Translations under genes and position numbers: made by a program
The notes under the pieces: generated by a model
Told to the model about the DNA's origin: nothing
The model's input: only the letters and a program-made list of their open reading frames with translations
Database searches by the model: none
Part shown: piece after piece, positions 12,501 through 21,273 of the stretch
Layout of the letters: every line of letters begins with the position of its first letter
Position numbering within the stretch: the first letter of the stretch is position 1
Assembly: GCA_026770025.1 (NCBI GenBank)
Contig: JAMXDE010000006.1
Location: 1,736,001-1,800,000 of the forward strand
Origin: Craspedostauros australis
Taxonomy: Eukaryota > Bacillariophyta > Bacillariophyceae > Mastogloiales > Achnanthaceae
DNA length: 64,000 nt
Direction: 5' to 3'

Positions 12501-12567
12501 TCCAGGAGGATCGCTTGCCGTCGAACATGATCATGTAACGATCGGTCTTACCGAGGAAGGACGTCAT
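6577..12567 (-). CDS. Element B Gag-Pol polyprotein, intact, 1996 aa
   Basis: A single ORF encodes all retrotransposition functions. Gag spans about residues 1-330, with two zinc knuckles (CRNCGAYGHKKADC at 269-282, CKYCGKKGHKILEC at 312-325). Three repeats ending in an (E/D)(P/S)MW motif follow at about 351-405, then an acidic stretch. A C-x2-C-x9-C-x2-C cluster (594-610) leads into a helical region of about 200 residues. The protease motif is LGDSGAS at 816-822 and the pre-integrase HHCC is at about 960-992. Integrase has D1020, D1082 and E1118; RT spans about 1518-1700 with YVDD at 1667-1670; RNase H has STEAEYV at about 1882. The first Met, MTSFLGK, matches J, and the stop lies 75 bp before the 3' LTR. 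No frameshift separates Gag from Pol, so Gag excess would need processing or translational control. A 42-bp tandem duplication (10185-10260) repeats QPDMAMVIGD. Confidence 0.95.
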   Translation of the reverse strand: MTSFLGKTDRYMIMFDGKRSSWKAWSAKFLARANRKGYGDLYLKDLDEVVVKTEAFDPSPLASIVGSEEKKLKASKLSAMSPDEKAEYKLALAKYAFEELTMAINHETTEGDVAFMAVLGCESNIYEGGDPRKAWKALERIYEQRTAPMKAKLLAQLNGMRLKKGEHPDTFLTEMEVIRNRLKHAGVNMDMELYHMLVLNALGRDYEMDVKLIELKFENIEKQMTIEDIREAVSATYDARHIKQGGSKRENNNKEEMALAATGGFKGHCRNCGAYGHKKADCRSAPKNKGGKPTKKNKRSDTEDKTKFNGNCKYCGKKGHKILECFKLKAAMRAADAANVATDGMDGTDDVALVMVEEPMWLPEDAAADDAAFVVVDEPMWMLASDEEDDIDLVMTDESMWLPDEDKSANNEELVCFPIDELETDPVEVKNVTNPRIVTIDEITNIKKNQTINTTDMAHYESFIDDMALATTDEDMTGLDLEEEVEYSEEEREAHTPSVYGYYGPPVAAVETINREHFPSSDEDDYTDEDNLFDGIVYEDEPLNVGDIMENEVAMPGVDHRVTSTIYSRTEPRTLVDRMIEESSRNGGSTAGWCPLCFQRGPLYAMCKTCRNSPFLIQLANPPARAAPTTIQDIMTRRQKLWTAGPLHVAMRYSLSNMMVADEVRSELALLCCDAAHAYAEGGGESLNPRTLYYMMHRIDVYTPMQLVQAVQHINARLEELNLPPIHRGLIDSLVQHAAEMLMWMHHPGNQGVRDPEEFNQLPIYRAAEAQPDMAMVIGDHQDAQPDMAMVIGDLGDASALRHTIAPDHHEANTWLGDSGASCHLTNSEEGMINVRVANHSIKIGSGRYLKATKVGDKRMVVMQKNGNQATIVLKQVKFVPNLWVNLLSINKALENGFDISNQGVVMSLEKRGQRITFDRLMATHSGFVSGVNMISAPPHEDQANVGVSTGSAVDINQIHKMLGHVDTYTISRTAGRYGWNVTGKLHACIDCAIGKQKQKSMTKRLQRRAKEIGERLFIDTSSVQTHSYGQGKFWLLVIDDYSDYCWSYFLKEKSEVGEKLITLLRWLHSNQQAHVKNIRCDNAGENYAAEKQLLSAGFGPTFEYTAASTPQQNGRVERKFATLYGKVRSMLNQTHLPKTVRGKLWAEAARTATQLENIIETKTREPACVLFNNRIPTFVDGLRKFGEIGMVYIGGRTIKAKLDDRSRPAMFVGYGQSHAKGVYRMLNLATTKILITRDVTWMNQSYGQFRGIENANRSVLIDLEDDDSTSGMNTRATRTTWERRSETIKSMEADDADRSSRAEEIEDTEDAARGQDGLLPAQGENESNEDNDDEFGRDDEGKVDEAAESEPKDTPVAEPVTRIPRMLSALAGYNNDPIPEEERDLGSSDESEPNDSEGYVTPEETITNPPETGGPDFHTDGSIFNRDIAGTMIDTPHGMMRLDDIIAADQALKDERNEGAEHANVAMLLDPTTFEDCWDHADPNKRKKWREAINKEFYDMARRKVWEKIKKDQMPKDRRCVKTKWVFKEKRNGVFRARLVACGYSQIAGVDFSAHHAPVIHDATYRIMLTMKMILHMDSIIIDFETAFLHGDLDEEIYMQCPKGMRHEAEECLLLKKTIYGLVQSARQWNKKLVDILFKLGFRQSEVDPCLLIRNQEGRLLLIGTYVDDCLCIGEEQELKKLVKDIRAERFGVKVEEDLEDYLSCKIIFNRDKTNCWVNQPHILKNIIDTFGSDVVKLQRYGTPGTPGQGIQRQSDAPKVDKQRHSRYRSGVGMLLYLVKHSRPDIANAVRELTKVLDGPTAAAYKEMLRVMKFVWDTREYGLKMKPSPLTQDAWKIAIYTDSEFAGDKDNRISVGGHIVLLQGVPIIWRSKAQRSVTLSSTEAEYVALSEAGKEIRFVTQLMNDIGLRMHKPADVMVDNVGAIFIASNPSTSARTRHIDIRHHFIRELITNGEARTKFVRSEDNIADGFTKNTKKETYEKHRDHYIQLRSTMDQ

Positions 12568-12610
12568 GGTGATGATGGTGAGAGTCGTTTGTTGCTGTGT
12601 TGGTGATGAT

Positions 12611-12646
12611 GGAAACGTAGGATTTCAATCGTAACGTTTCGAAACG
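12611..12646 (-). promoter_or_regulatory. Probable primer-binding/leader block of element B
   Basis: Directly inside the 5' LTR on the minus strand lies the palindrome CGTTTCGAAACG, followed by TTACGATTGAAATCC and TACGTTTC. The block is identical next to the 5' LTRs of J (43447-43479) and G (51696-51730), although their LTR bodies differ. Its position is that of a primer-binding site, but there is no TGG for a tRNA 3' end. I could not assign a tRNA. Confidence 0.6.
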
Positions 12647-13327
12647 TGTTGGAAATCCGGGGTTAGTGTTAGTAAGAACTAATTGGTTGTTAGATCGTAC
12701 TATTCAGAACTGTGAGTTCATTCTCTTCAGCTCCTTTGCCTTTCGTTTCTCATGTAGCATCTCCTGCAGCAGCATCGTGTTAGACTGTTGCGTTCATGCA
12801 TCTCATCATCATGAATCAACGCTTGCATGCATGAGATCTCATCCGTAGGCGTCCTTGTCATGCACATCGTCGTGCATATCCGTAGGCATTCTTGTCATGC
12901 GCCTCGTCGTGCATATCCTTATTCTACATTCCCTGTGGTACGATTCCACAGTCTTGCGTTTCGCTCTTGATCTCCTGACACCGAACTTTACGATTGGTGT
13001 CATGATTGGTGTCATGGATGATGCCCTTTCTGAGTTGTTCTAGTCCCTGGCTGACACGTGCCATGATCTCCAGATGGGGTGATCATCAATGTGTCGGTCA
13101 TCATCTTCCTTCACCTGATTTAGATATCGTGGCCTTTTCTTGATTCACAGAGGACAGGTTTGTTTTCTTGGTAAGACTGAGGTCATTCCCGTGTGATTCG
13201 TGTCGTGGTTGGAATGGGTAATATTCAAAGGTGTGACGAATAATATCCAAAGGTGTGACAAATAATGTTGGGAGTTGCGGCAATCATGGGTATCTTTCCG
13301 ACAGAGTCGTACCCTCGATTCCTGACA
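12647..13327 (-). repeat. 5' LTR of element B
   Basis: This 681-bp LTR is essentially identical to 5821-6501, with one substitution seen. It would hold the promoter for the minus-strand genomic transcript; I could not place a TATA box or start site with confidence. Confidence 0.92.
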
Positions 13328-16181
13328 TCTGCACTCCTGTGATGAATCTGTTGGATGTGGGGAAGACTCGATCGAACACGATCTTCGTTCCGGATCCGTT
13401 GATGATGTCCATCAGGATGCCATTGTTACCAAGCTGGTAACCGTTGTACAGAGCCTTGTTCGTAGAGAAAAGGTTCACCGCCATTTTCGGTGTGTACTTC
13501 ACATCATCAAGCCGGATGATATGGCCAGTGTTGTCTCATTGCTTGACCTTCAAGCGAATGGATCCCATCTTGGGAGAGTCCAGCTTCGTGCTGTCTCCCA
13601 CTTGGACGAAGGATTTGATGTGCCGCACGTTGAAGAGAGCGGCGTCTGAATTGACAATATGACACGAAGCTCCGCTGTCGGCGAGCCAGGTGTCCTTGTT
13701 GACCTTGTCCTTGTGCTTGGTGCTCAGCTCCTGGAGCTGTTCCACGGCTGCTGCAGCTATCTCGTCGTCAAAGCTGCCGTCGTCGTCGTCTTCGTGGACT
13801 CCGTCTTCATTGTACGGATTGTGATGATCTTCGTCGTCCATGTCGTCGGGTAGTTGTGCATAGTCCGATGGAACTGTGCTGTTTTGATGAGTTCTGGTGA
13901 CTGGATCGTATGGGTGGACGCGTGGTCGTTCGCGTAAGAGTACGCGCATACATCCTCCAAGGATGTAATGAAGATCCGTCTCTGGGATCGTCTCTGTCTC
14001 AGCCGCTTCCAGTATGCGATTCATCACAACTGAGTTGGCAAGAATCTCTTCGATTGATCTGAAGTTATTGGATAGGATGGATCCCATCATGTTCACCCAT
14101 ATTGGTCTGAGCACTCCTTGTGCGACCCCTGGGAACAGTTTCACTCCTGCTTCCATTACTGCATCGAAGATGAGTTGCTTCTGGATTACCAATGCTGTTT
14201 CCGTTCCGTACGGAATCGTGTCATGACGATGGAGGTAGTTTGATTCGTTGGGATTCCCAATCGGTGGGAAGTCGATGTCTCTTGGATAGACGACACGCTC
14301 GTTTGGATTGAAGCTGTCGTCCGGATGGTCCTCGGATTCGTCGCTGTCATCTTTGTTGAAGATGCCCGATCTGTTGTTCCCCGCCACTGGAGGAGGCGGT
14401 GCTGCGCCGCCGTTCGTTTCGTCTTGGCCTCTATCATTGTCGTTGATCTCGTCGTCGGCCTCTTCACTCATGGCCTCTTCGATGTCGCTATCGATAGCCT
14501 CGTTGCCCATCTCGGCTCCGTCGCCGTATGGACCGATCAGGTCGTGCGCGTTGAAGCAGCATTCGTAGCTCACTTCGCGTCTTGGATCCACCTCGTGGAT
14601 GATTGGCTCCTCACTGAGCCACTCCGGGACGATCTCATCGTCCTGCACTTCGTCGTCACTTCCGACGTACTCGAAGTTATCGAAGAAGGAGTCTTCGATG
14701 TAGTCGTCGGACACCAACATGCAGAGCGGCATGTCCTTCGCAGAGAGTACCATCTCGTGCCCGCTCTTGTCGTGTCCTTGTGTTGCTGTGTTGGCCTGCT
14801 CGTCGGCCTTCTTCTTCTCGTTGAACTTCTTCTTTCGGCACTCCGCCTCGCGGTGTCCGAAGATGCCACAGTAGTCGCACTTCCTGTTGAAGCCGCTTCC
14901 TTTGTTGCGGTTGTTGTTGCGCTTTCCGTTCATCTTGTTGTTGTTGTTTTTCTTGTTGTTCAATTTCTTGCGTTCTGGGCAATCGGCGGATCTGTGACCA
15001 TACACACCACAGTTGTGACAGGTGCCCTTGAAGTTACCGGTGCTTGTGAAGCTGGTGTCGTTGCCCTTCGTGTTACTGTCTTGGAAGTCGTCGACGTACG
15101 CCTTGCCTCCTTGATGGGTGGCGTATGCTGTTCGGAGTACTCCTCTGATCGTGTTGATGGTAACCAGTTCCGGATTGAACGTGAGTTGGTGTTGGAAGTT
15201 CACGATGTGGGTTCTGTATTCCACGCTCACCGTGCTGAGGATCTGCATGATAATCTCTTCGTCTGTGATCGTGTACTTGACATCGTGGAGACGTGATCGT
15301 AGACCCTCGAGTCGTGTGATGTATATGTTGGGGTCTGAGTCTTTCTTCATATTTTCGTTGTTGAACTGACGCTTGAGTTTGATCTTCGTTACTGCGTCGG
15401 ATGGACGGAACTTCTCCGCGAGAACGTTCCACACTGCGTGTGGATCTCCTTCGGGGTAGTCGTCGGAGACGCATTGGTTGATGTACTGGATGGCCTGCTT
15501 GCCTTTTCCTTTCTCTGCATCCATCATGAGGATCAGATCACTGAAGCAGTCGCATCCCAGCTCGTAGATTTCCTCCATCGCTTCCTTTGCCTCGCCGGTG
15601 GCTGCCGCGATCTCACTCACTGTTGGCACCTTGGTCTTGCCCAACATCACGTCTCTCGTCTTCTGTGCACGAGCGTATGCCTTTGCTTGGGACTCCTATG
15701 CGCTGTAATCTTCCTGTTCACCACTGAACATCGGCGCCTTGATGCGTCGCTTGTTCACGTTGGCTGATGTCGCCATGTTGATTCGTTGTTTCATTGTTGG
15801 TGCGCTCGCGCTCTTGGTTTCCGTCGGTTTCTGTGTTACCGATTCTTCGATTTTCGCTTGTTGTTTCGCGAGGGTTGATTTGCTCACAAATTCTCCTCCT
15901 GGTGGTGTCTCACTTTTCCCACCCTGTTTGGCTGTGCGAATGCTCTTTGTCACACCAGTCTCCTCTTGCTTGACCGCCTTGAGAATTCTCTTCTCCTCAC
16001 GGTGTAGTCTTGCAGACCGTTCTTCTTTGGTCTTGTCGATCGCGCTTGCGTCTGCGCCTGATAGGACAGTAGCCGCGGCTGCTTCCTTCTCTTGTCGTGG
16101 TGGAGTCTCACTCGCACCTTCTTCTCTCTTGATAGTCGGATTGGACAGAGGGATGTCTTTCAATTCCTCTTCCTCGCTCAT
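13328..16181 (-). pseudogene. Element A gag and protease, with in-frame stops
   Basis: Translation starts at MSEEEEL (16181) with a charged, disordered Gag N-terminus. The frame meets TAG at 15696-15698 and is open on both sides. It then encodes the Gag core, two CCHC knuckles (CHNCGVYGHRSADC and CDYCGIFGHREAEC, about 14835-15030) with an Asn/Lys-rich linker, an acidic linker, and protease LADSGAS near 13670-13690. A second stop, TGA at 13536-13538, falls where A' has Arg (CGA). The frame then runs on through MKYTPKMAV to the B insertion. The TAG is also present at the same site in A' (49882-49884), so it is either ancestral to both copies or functionally read through. No C-x2-C-x9-C-x2-C domain is seen in this family. 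Confidence 0.82.
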
Positions 16182-16263
16182 TCAGCCTGCTGCTCTTGAA
16201 CGATGTTCGTCTTCCTCGTACGATCCGATCCGCAGGCTCGTCCTGATCTATCGTTTATAAACG
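16182..16263 (-). promoter_or_regulatory. Leader of element A with palindrome next to the 5' LTR
   Basis: An 82-bp leader separates the 5' LTR from the Gag start. The palindrome CGTTTATAAACG (16252-16263) abuts the LTR. The same palindrome adjoins the A' LTR at 49317-49328. It has the same arms as the B/J/G palindrome but a TA centre instead of CG. It is probably part of the primer-binding region; the tRNA is not identified. Confidence 0.55.
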
Positions 16264-17054
16264 TGTTGGCAAGTTCCGCTCACGGAAGCCTACGATCGTG
16301 GAAGATGGTGTTGGTTGATAGTCGTCTGTTTGCTATTTCATTACGTTGGCACTCCGATCCTCTCGGTGTCCGTTCGTTCTCTTGCCCGATGCTCTCGGCG
16401 CTTCAATCTGTTTCGTAGATACGGTCTCCGACTATGAGTCGGTACACGAGATCCTCTCTCGCTCCTCTCTGTATTCTCTCTCTCTCTCTCAACATCGTGT
16501 GCTCGTGCTACACGATCCTCCGTGTTCGATGCGTACTCCGCATTTGGCACTCTGTTCATTCAGTACTGGTTCCTACTCCATGAGTACTTACCATTTGAAG
16601 TTCACCTTCAGTATCCATGATCTTCTTCGGTCATCTGATCTTCACCTCCTGCTCTGAGTTGGAGACAGATGTCGACGTGGTGACATGTTGACATCCTGTC
16701 AACGTCAGTAGGCGTCCTTCTGCTCTCCAGATGTCACGTTCCATTGGTGATGCAGCAGCCTGTCAGATGATATCGTCATCTGAGGTTTAGTTGGGAAGTA
16801 CCTCGAGATTCTCTTGGTACCATTGATGGATGGATGGATGATCTTCCAATTCTCTCAGAAATCGTTATTTGCAAATTTCCTCCAGAAATCTTGCCCCTTT
16901 TCGTGTGTTCCATTTCCGTTGTAATTCTGACGAATTACAACATACTATTGACATGAGTCTAGTTATACCGTCCAAGTGCGTATGAGAGAATAGCGGGTGA
17001 ACGATGCACATATACACGTACATCTCAACATATACGCACATGTACATCTCGACA
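16264..17054 (-). repeat. 5' LTR of element A (LTR A2)
   Basis: This 791-bp LTR starts TGTTGGCAAG and ends CTCGACA on the plus strand. It abuts element B' directly at 17055. The expected 6-bp duplication of aatatt is not present beyond the other end of A. Confidence 0.85.
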
Positions 17055-17055
17055 A

Positions 17056-19951
17056 ATATTGGCTCCTGGTCATTGATGATTACAGTGATTACTGCTGGAG
17101 TTATTTTTTGAAAGAGAAAAGTGAAGTCGGAGAGAAGCTGATCACGCTCCTCCGATGGCTTCACTCCAACCAACAGGCACATGTGAAAAATATCAGATGT
17201 GACAACGCGGGAGAGAATTATGCCGCGGAAAAACAGCTTCTCAGCGCAGGATTCGGCCCAACGTTTGAATACACCGCCGCTTCCACTCCCCAACAGAACG
17301 GTCGCGTGGAAAGAAAATTCGCAACATTGTACGGGAAAGTCCGCTCCATGCTCAACCAAACGCACCTACCGAAAACAGTGCGTGGAAAATTGTGGGCGGA
17401 GGCAGCCCGAACCGCGACTCAGCTTGAAAATATTATCGAGACAAAGACAAGAGAACCAGCATGTGTTCTCTTCAACAACCGCATCCCAACATTCGTGGAT
17501 GGACTACGAAAATTCGGAGAAATAGGCATGGTATACATCGGCGGTCGTACGATAAAGGCTAAGCTGGACGATAGATCCAGACCAGCCATGTTCGTCGGCT
17601 ACGGCCAATCGCACGCGAAAGGAGTATATCGAATGCTGAATCTTGCAACAACCAAGATCCTAATCACGAGAGACGTGACATGGATGAATCAGTCATACGG
17701 GCAATTCAGAGGTATCGAGAATGCCAACAGATCTGTACTGATAGATCTAGAAGATGACGACTCTACGTCGGGAATGAACACCCGAGCTACGAGAACAACT
17801 TGGGAACGACGATCGGAGACCATGAAGAGCATGGAGGCCGACGACGTGGATCGCAGCAGCAGAGCCGAAGAAATAGAAGATACTGATGACGCTGCGCGAG
17901 GGCAAGATAGCTTGCTCCCTGCCCAAGGGGAAAATGAATCGAACGAAGAGAACGACGATGAATTCGGAAGGGACGACGAGGGGAAAGTAGACGAAGCGGC
18001 CGAGAAAGAGCCCAAAGACACCCCTGTTGCAGAACCTGTAACACGCATGCCAAGGATGCTGAGCGCTCTCGCCGGGTATAACAACGACCCAATCCCAGAG
18101 GAGGAGCGAGATCTCGGATCAAGTGATGAGTCAGAACCTAATGACAGCGAGGGATACGGGACGCCCGAAGAGACCATCACAACTCCACCGGAAACAGGAG
18201 GACCTGACTTCCACACAGACGGGTCAATATTCAACAGAGATATCGCAGGTACAATGATAGACACACCTCAAGGAATGATGAGACTAGATGACATCATCGC
18301 TGCGGACCAGGCATTGAAGGACGAACAAAGTGAGGGCGGAGCGGAACACGCGAATGTTGCAATGCTCCTAGACCCCACCACATTCGAAGACTGCTGGGAC
18401 CATGCAGATCCCAACAAAAGAAAGAAATGGCGCGAAGCTATCAAAAAAGAGTTCTATGATATGGCCAGAAGGAAAGTATGGGAGAAAATTAAGAAGGACC
18501 AGATGCCGAAGGATCGGCGGTGTGTGAAGACCAAATGGGTCTTCAAGGAAAAGAGAAATGGGGTATTCCGCGCCAGACTCGTGGCATGCGGATACTCGCA
18601 AATCGCAGGAGTCGATTTCTCAGCACACCACGCACCAGTGATACATGATGCAACATATCGAATCATGCTCACGATGAAGATGATATTACACATGGACAGT
18701 ATCATCATTGACTTTGAGACAGCATTCCTGCATGGAGACCTCGATGAAGAGATCTACATGCAATGCCCAAAGGGAATGAGGCACAAAGCCGACGAATGCC
18801 TGCTACTCAAGAAAACCATCTACGGACTCGTGCAGAGCGCGAGACAATGGAACAAGAAGCTTGTCGACATCCTATTCAAGCTGGGGTTCAGACAGAGCGA
18901 GGTGGACCCATGCCTACTGATTCGGAATCAGGAAGGGAGACTGCTACTGGTCGGCACCTATGTGGACGATTGCCTCTGCATTGGAGAGGAGCAGGAATTG
19001 AAAAAGCTCGTGAAAGACATTCGAGCAGAACGGTTCGGTGTCAAAGTGGAGGAGGATCTCGAAGACTACCTGAGCTGCAAGATCATCTTCAACCACGACA
19101 AGACGAACTGTTGGGTCAACCAGCCACACATCCTCAAGAACATCATCGATACGTTTGGAAGTGATGTGGTGAAACTACAACGATACGGAACACCTGGGAC
19201 ACCAGGGCAAGGCATCCAAAGGCAAAGCGATGCACCCAAGGTGGACAAGCAACGACACAGCAGATACCGAAGCGGAGTAGGTATGCTGCTGTACCTGGTG
19301 AAACACTCTCGAGCCGACATCGCCAATGCAGTGCAAGAACTGACCAAGGTGTTGGATGGACCGACAGCCACAGCATACAAGGAAATGCTACGAGTCATGA
19401 AGTTTGTGTGGGACATGAGGGAATATGGACTGAAGATGAATCCAAGTCCACTGACCAACGATGCATGAAAGATTGCAATATACACCGACAGTGAATTCGC
19501 AGGTGACAAAGACAATCGCATCAGCGTAGGAGGGCACATCGTCCTACTACAAGGAGTGCCGATCATATGGAGATCAAAGGCACAACGGAGCGTAACACTC
19601 AGCTTGACAGAAGCAGAGTACGTCGCCCTGTCGGAAGCAGGAAAGGAAATTCGCTTCGTGACACAATTGATGAGCGACATTGGACTGAGGATGCACAAGC
19701 CAGCAGATGTGATGGTCGACAATGTCGGAGCAATCTTCATCGCCTCCAACCCATCAACATCCGCCAGGACACGGCACATCGACATCCAACATCATTTCAT
19801 TCGAGAACTGATTACCAATGGAGAGGCCAGAACCAAGTTTGTGCGTTCTGAAGACAACATTGCAGACGGCTTTACAAAGAATACCAAAAAGGAGACCTAC
19901 GAAAAACACAAGGATCACTACATCCAACTGCGTTCCACAATGGATCAGTGA
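17056..19951 (+). pseudogene. Element B' pol: integrase, RT, RNase H, truncated with one stop
   Basis: The reading frame enters from the A LTR, so an apparent Met at 16997 is an artefact. It contains the integrase second Asp (RCDNAGEN) and Glu (QQNGRVERK), the acidic linker, and RT with KTKWVFKEKRNG, FLHGDLDEEIYM and YVDD (about 18961-18972). RNase H follows. TGA at 19466-19468 falls where B has Trp, which is a G to A change. The frame then continues to TGA at 19949. The Gag, protease and pre-integrase are missing, so it is not autonomous. Confidence 0.87.
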
Positions 19952-20020
19952 CGGAGAGGAGAGGACGCGAAATTATGAAAGATGTGAGAGTGTGAGTGAT
20001 GTGTTGTCTATGCGACAATG

Positions 20021-20027
20021 GAAGGGT
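20021..20027 (+). promoter_or_regulatory. Polypurine tract of B'
   Basis: GGAAGGG directly precedes the 3' LTR start TGTCAGG at 20028, as in B. Confidence 0.75.
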
Positions 20028-20708
20028 GTCAGGAATCGAGGGTACGACTCTGTCGAAAAGATACCCATGATTGCCGCAACTCCCAACATTATTTGTCACA
20101 CCTTTGGATATTATTTGTCACACCTTTGAATATTGCCCATTCCACCCACGACACGAATCACACGGGAATGACCTCAGTCTTACCAAGCAAACAAGCCTGT
20201 CCTCAATGAATCAAGAAAAGACCACGACATCTAAATCATGTGAAGGAAGATGATGACCGACACATTGGTGATCACCCCATCTGGAGATCATGGCACATGT
20301 CACCCAGGGACTAGAACAACTCAGAAAGGGCATCATCCATGACACCCAACATGACACCAATCGTAAAGTTCGGTGTCAGGAGATCAAGAGAGAAACACAA
20401 GACTGTGGAATCGTACCGCAGGGAATGTAGAATAAGGATATGCACGACGAGGTGCATGGCAAGAATGCCTACGGATATGCACGACGATGTGCATGACAAG
20501 GATGCCTGCGGATATGATCTCATGTACGCAAGCAAAGATTCATGACAATGAGATGCATGAACGCAACAGTACAACACGATGCTGCTGCCGAAAATGCTAT
20601 ATGTGAAACGAAAGGCAAAGGAGCTGAAGAAAATGAGCTCACAGTTCTGAACCAGTAAGATCTAACAACCTATTAGTTCCTACTAACACTAACCTCGGAT
20701 TTCCAACA
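20028..20708 (+). repeat. 3' LTR of B'
   Basis: This 681-bp LTR has the same length and termini as the B LTRs. It ends CGGATTTCCAACA and is followed by catccc, the sequence of the C LTR it entered. Confidence 0.9.
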
Positions 20709-20949
20709 CATCCCTGCCCCCTGCGACATTCACGTGTGATTGGCATTCCTGCATTGAGGTCACGAACGCCAAGGTACGGTTCGCATTCGGCACGTGTCGT
20801 TCTCCATCACCAAAACACGTGCAGCTCACATTTTTCTGTCACAAAGATCCAAATGTGGGAGATGCGGTAATGTAGCATATCATGACATTCGGCTCCTTAC
20901 TCCTGGGAGGTGCGGCAATTCGGTGTTTCAGAACACCCGATTCCTGACA
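20709..20949 (-). repeat. 3' LTR fragment of element C
   Basis: On the minus strand this starts TGTCAGGAATCGGGTG, is similar to solo LTR H (59065-59882), and stops after about 240 bp where B' was inserted (at the motif GCAGGGATG). The polypurine tract GGAAGGG is at 20950-20956. Confidence 0.85.
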
Positions 20950-20988
20950 CCCTTCCAATTGCCGCTCCAACCATATCATCCACCATGT

Positions 20989-21273
20989 TCAGTCCAAAGC
21001 CGATCTGGGCTGAATCATGCTCCCCTTGTGTCGATCATAGATTTCCTTCTTTGTGTTCTTCGTGAACCCGTCGGAGATGTTGTCCTCTGACTTCACGAAT
21101 CGAGCTCTCGCCTCCTTGTTAGCAATCAGCTCTCTGATGAAGTGGTTGCGTATATCGATGTGTCTCGTTCTCGCTGATGTCAATGGATTGGAGGCAATGA
21201 AGATCGCCCCCACGTTGTCGACCATTATATCTGCAGGCTTCTCCATCTTCAACCCGATGTCCTCCATCAGTTG
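20989..21273 (-). pseudogene. Element C RNase H C-terminal piece
   Basis: It encodes the last RNase H segment (VDNVGAIFIASNPLTSARTR, then HFIRELIA and DGFTKNTKKE), ending at TGA 20989. It is the continuation of the piece at 35248-35922, which ends at the Thr-Gln-Leu codons of the F target site AGTTG. Confidence 0.85.

Larger units (their letters stand above)
5821..13327 (-). mobile_element. Element B: complete, apparently intact Ty1/copia element nested in A
   Basis: This 7,507-bp element has two 681-bp LTRs (5821-6501 and 12647-13327), one open polyprotein frame, a polypurine tract and a leader block shared with J and G. A 6-bp target duplication TCTGCA lies at 5815-5820 and 13328-13333. 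Removing B and one TSD copy rejoins the A reading frame inside a Val-Gln-Met-His segment. The LTRs differ at one position that I saw (aggcttg near 6330, aggtttg near 13156), so the insertion is recent. Confidence 0.95.
924..17054 (-). mobile_element. Element A: Ty1/copia retrotransposon, minus strand, nested host of E and B
   Basis: The two A-type LTRs (924-1718 and 16264-17054) begin TGTTGGCAAG and end CTCGACA on the plus strand. They bracket a minus-strand gag-pol split by element B. In element orientation the order is 5' LTR (16264-17054), leader, Gag with two CCHC knuckles, protease, pre-integrase, integrase, RT, RNase H, polypurine tract and 3' LTR. The coding region has in-frame stops at 15696, 13536, 2876 and 2681, so this copy is defective. 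The outer flanks do not form a target duplication (cccttt at 918-923, aatatt at 17055-17060). That suggests recombination between two A-type copies rather than one simple insertion, or an assembly join. The sister copy A' starts at 48520. Confidence 0.85.
17055..20708 (+). mobile_element. Element B': 5'-truncated sister of B, plus strand
   Basis: Only the pol region from integrase onward and the 3' LTR remain. The left end is cut at LTR A2, within the integrase codons that precede WLLVIDDYSDYCW. The right end lies inside the 3' LTR of element C. The sequence is very close to B, which lies in opposite orientation at about 5821-9500, so the two form a large inverted repeat around LTR A2. Confidence 0.88.

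Noticed and set aside
12611..12646. tRNA T-arm or Ser/Phe anticodon match for the CGTTTCGAAACG block
   Set aside because: I tried these fits by eye. The anticodon-stem or T-stem pairing fails in each, so I left the primer unassigned.
12660..13050. Small ORFs repeated at 5900-6217 and 12666-13043
   Set aside because: They are the two copies of LTR B; identity reflects the LTR, not conserved coding.
16997..17055. Apparent Met start and N-terminus of the B' pol ORF in LTR A2
   Set aside because: The first residues are LTR sequence read by chance; the element is truncated here and no start codon is expected.
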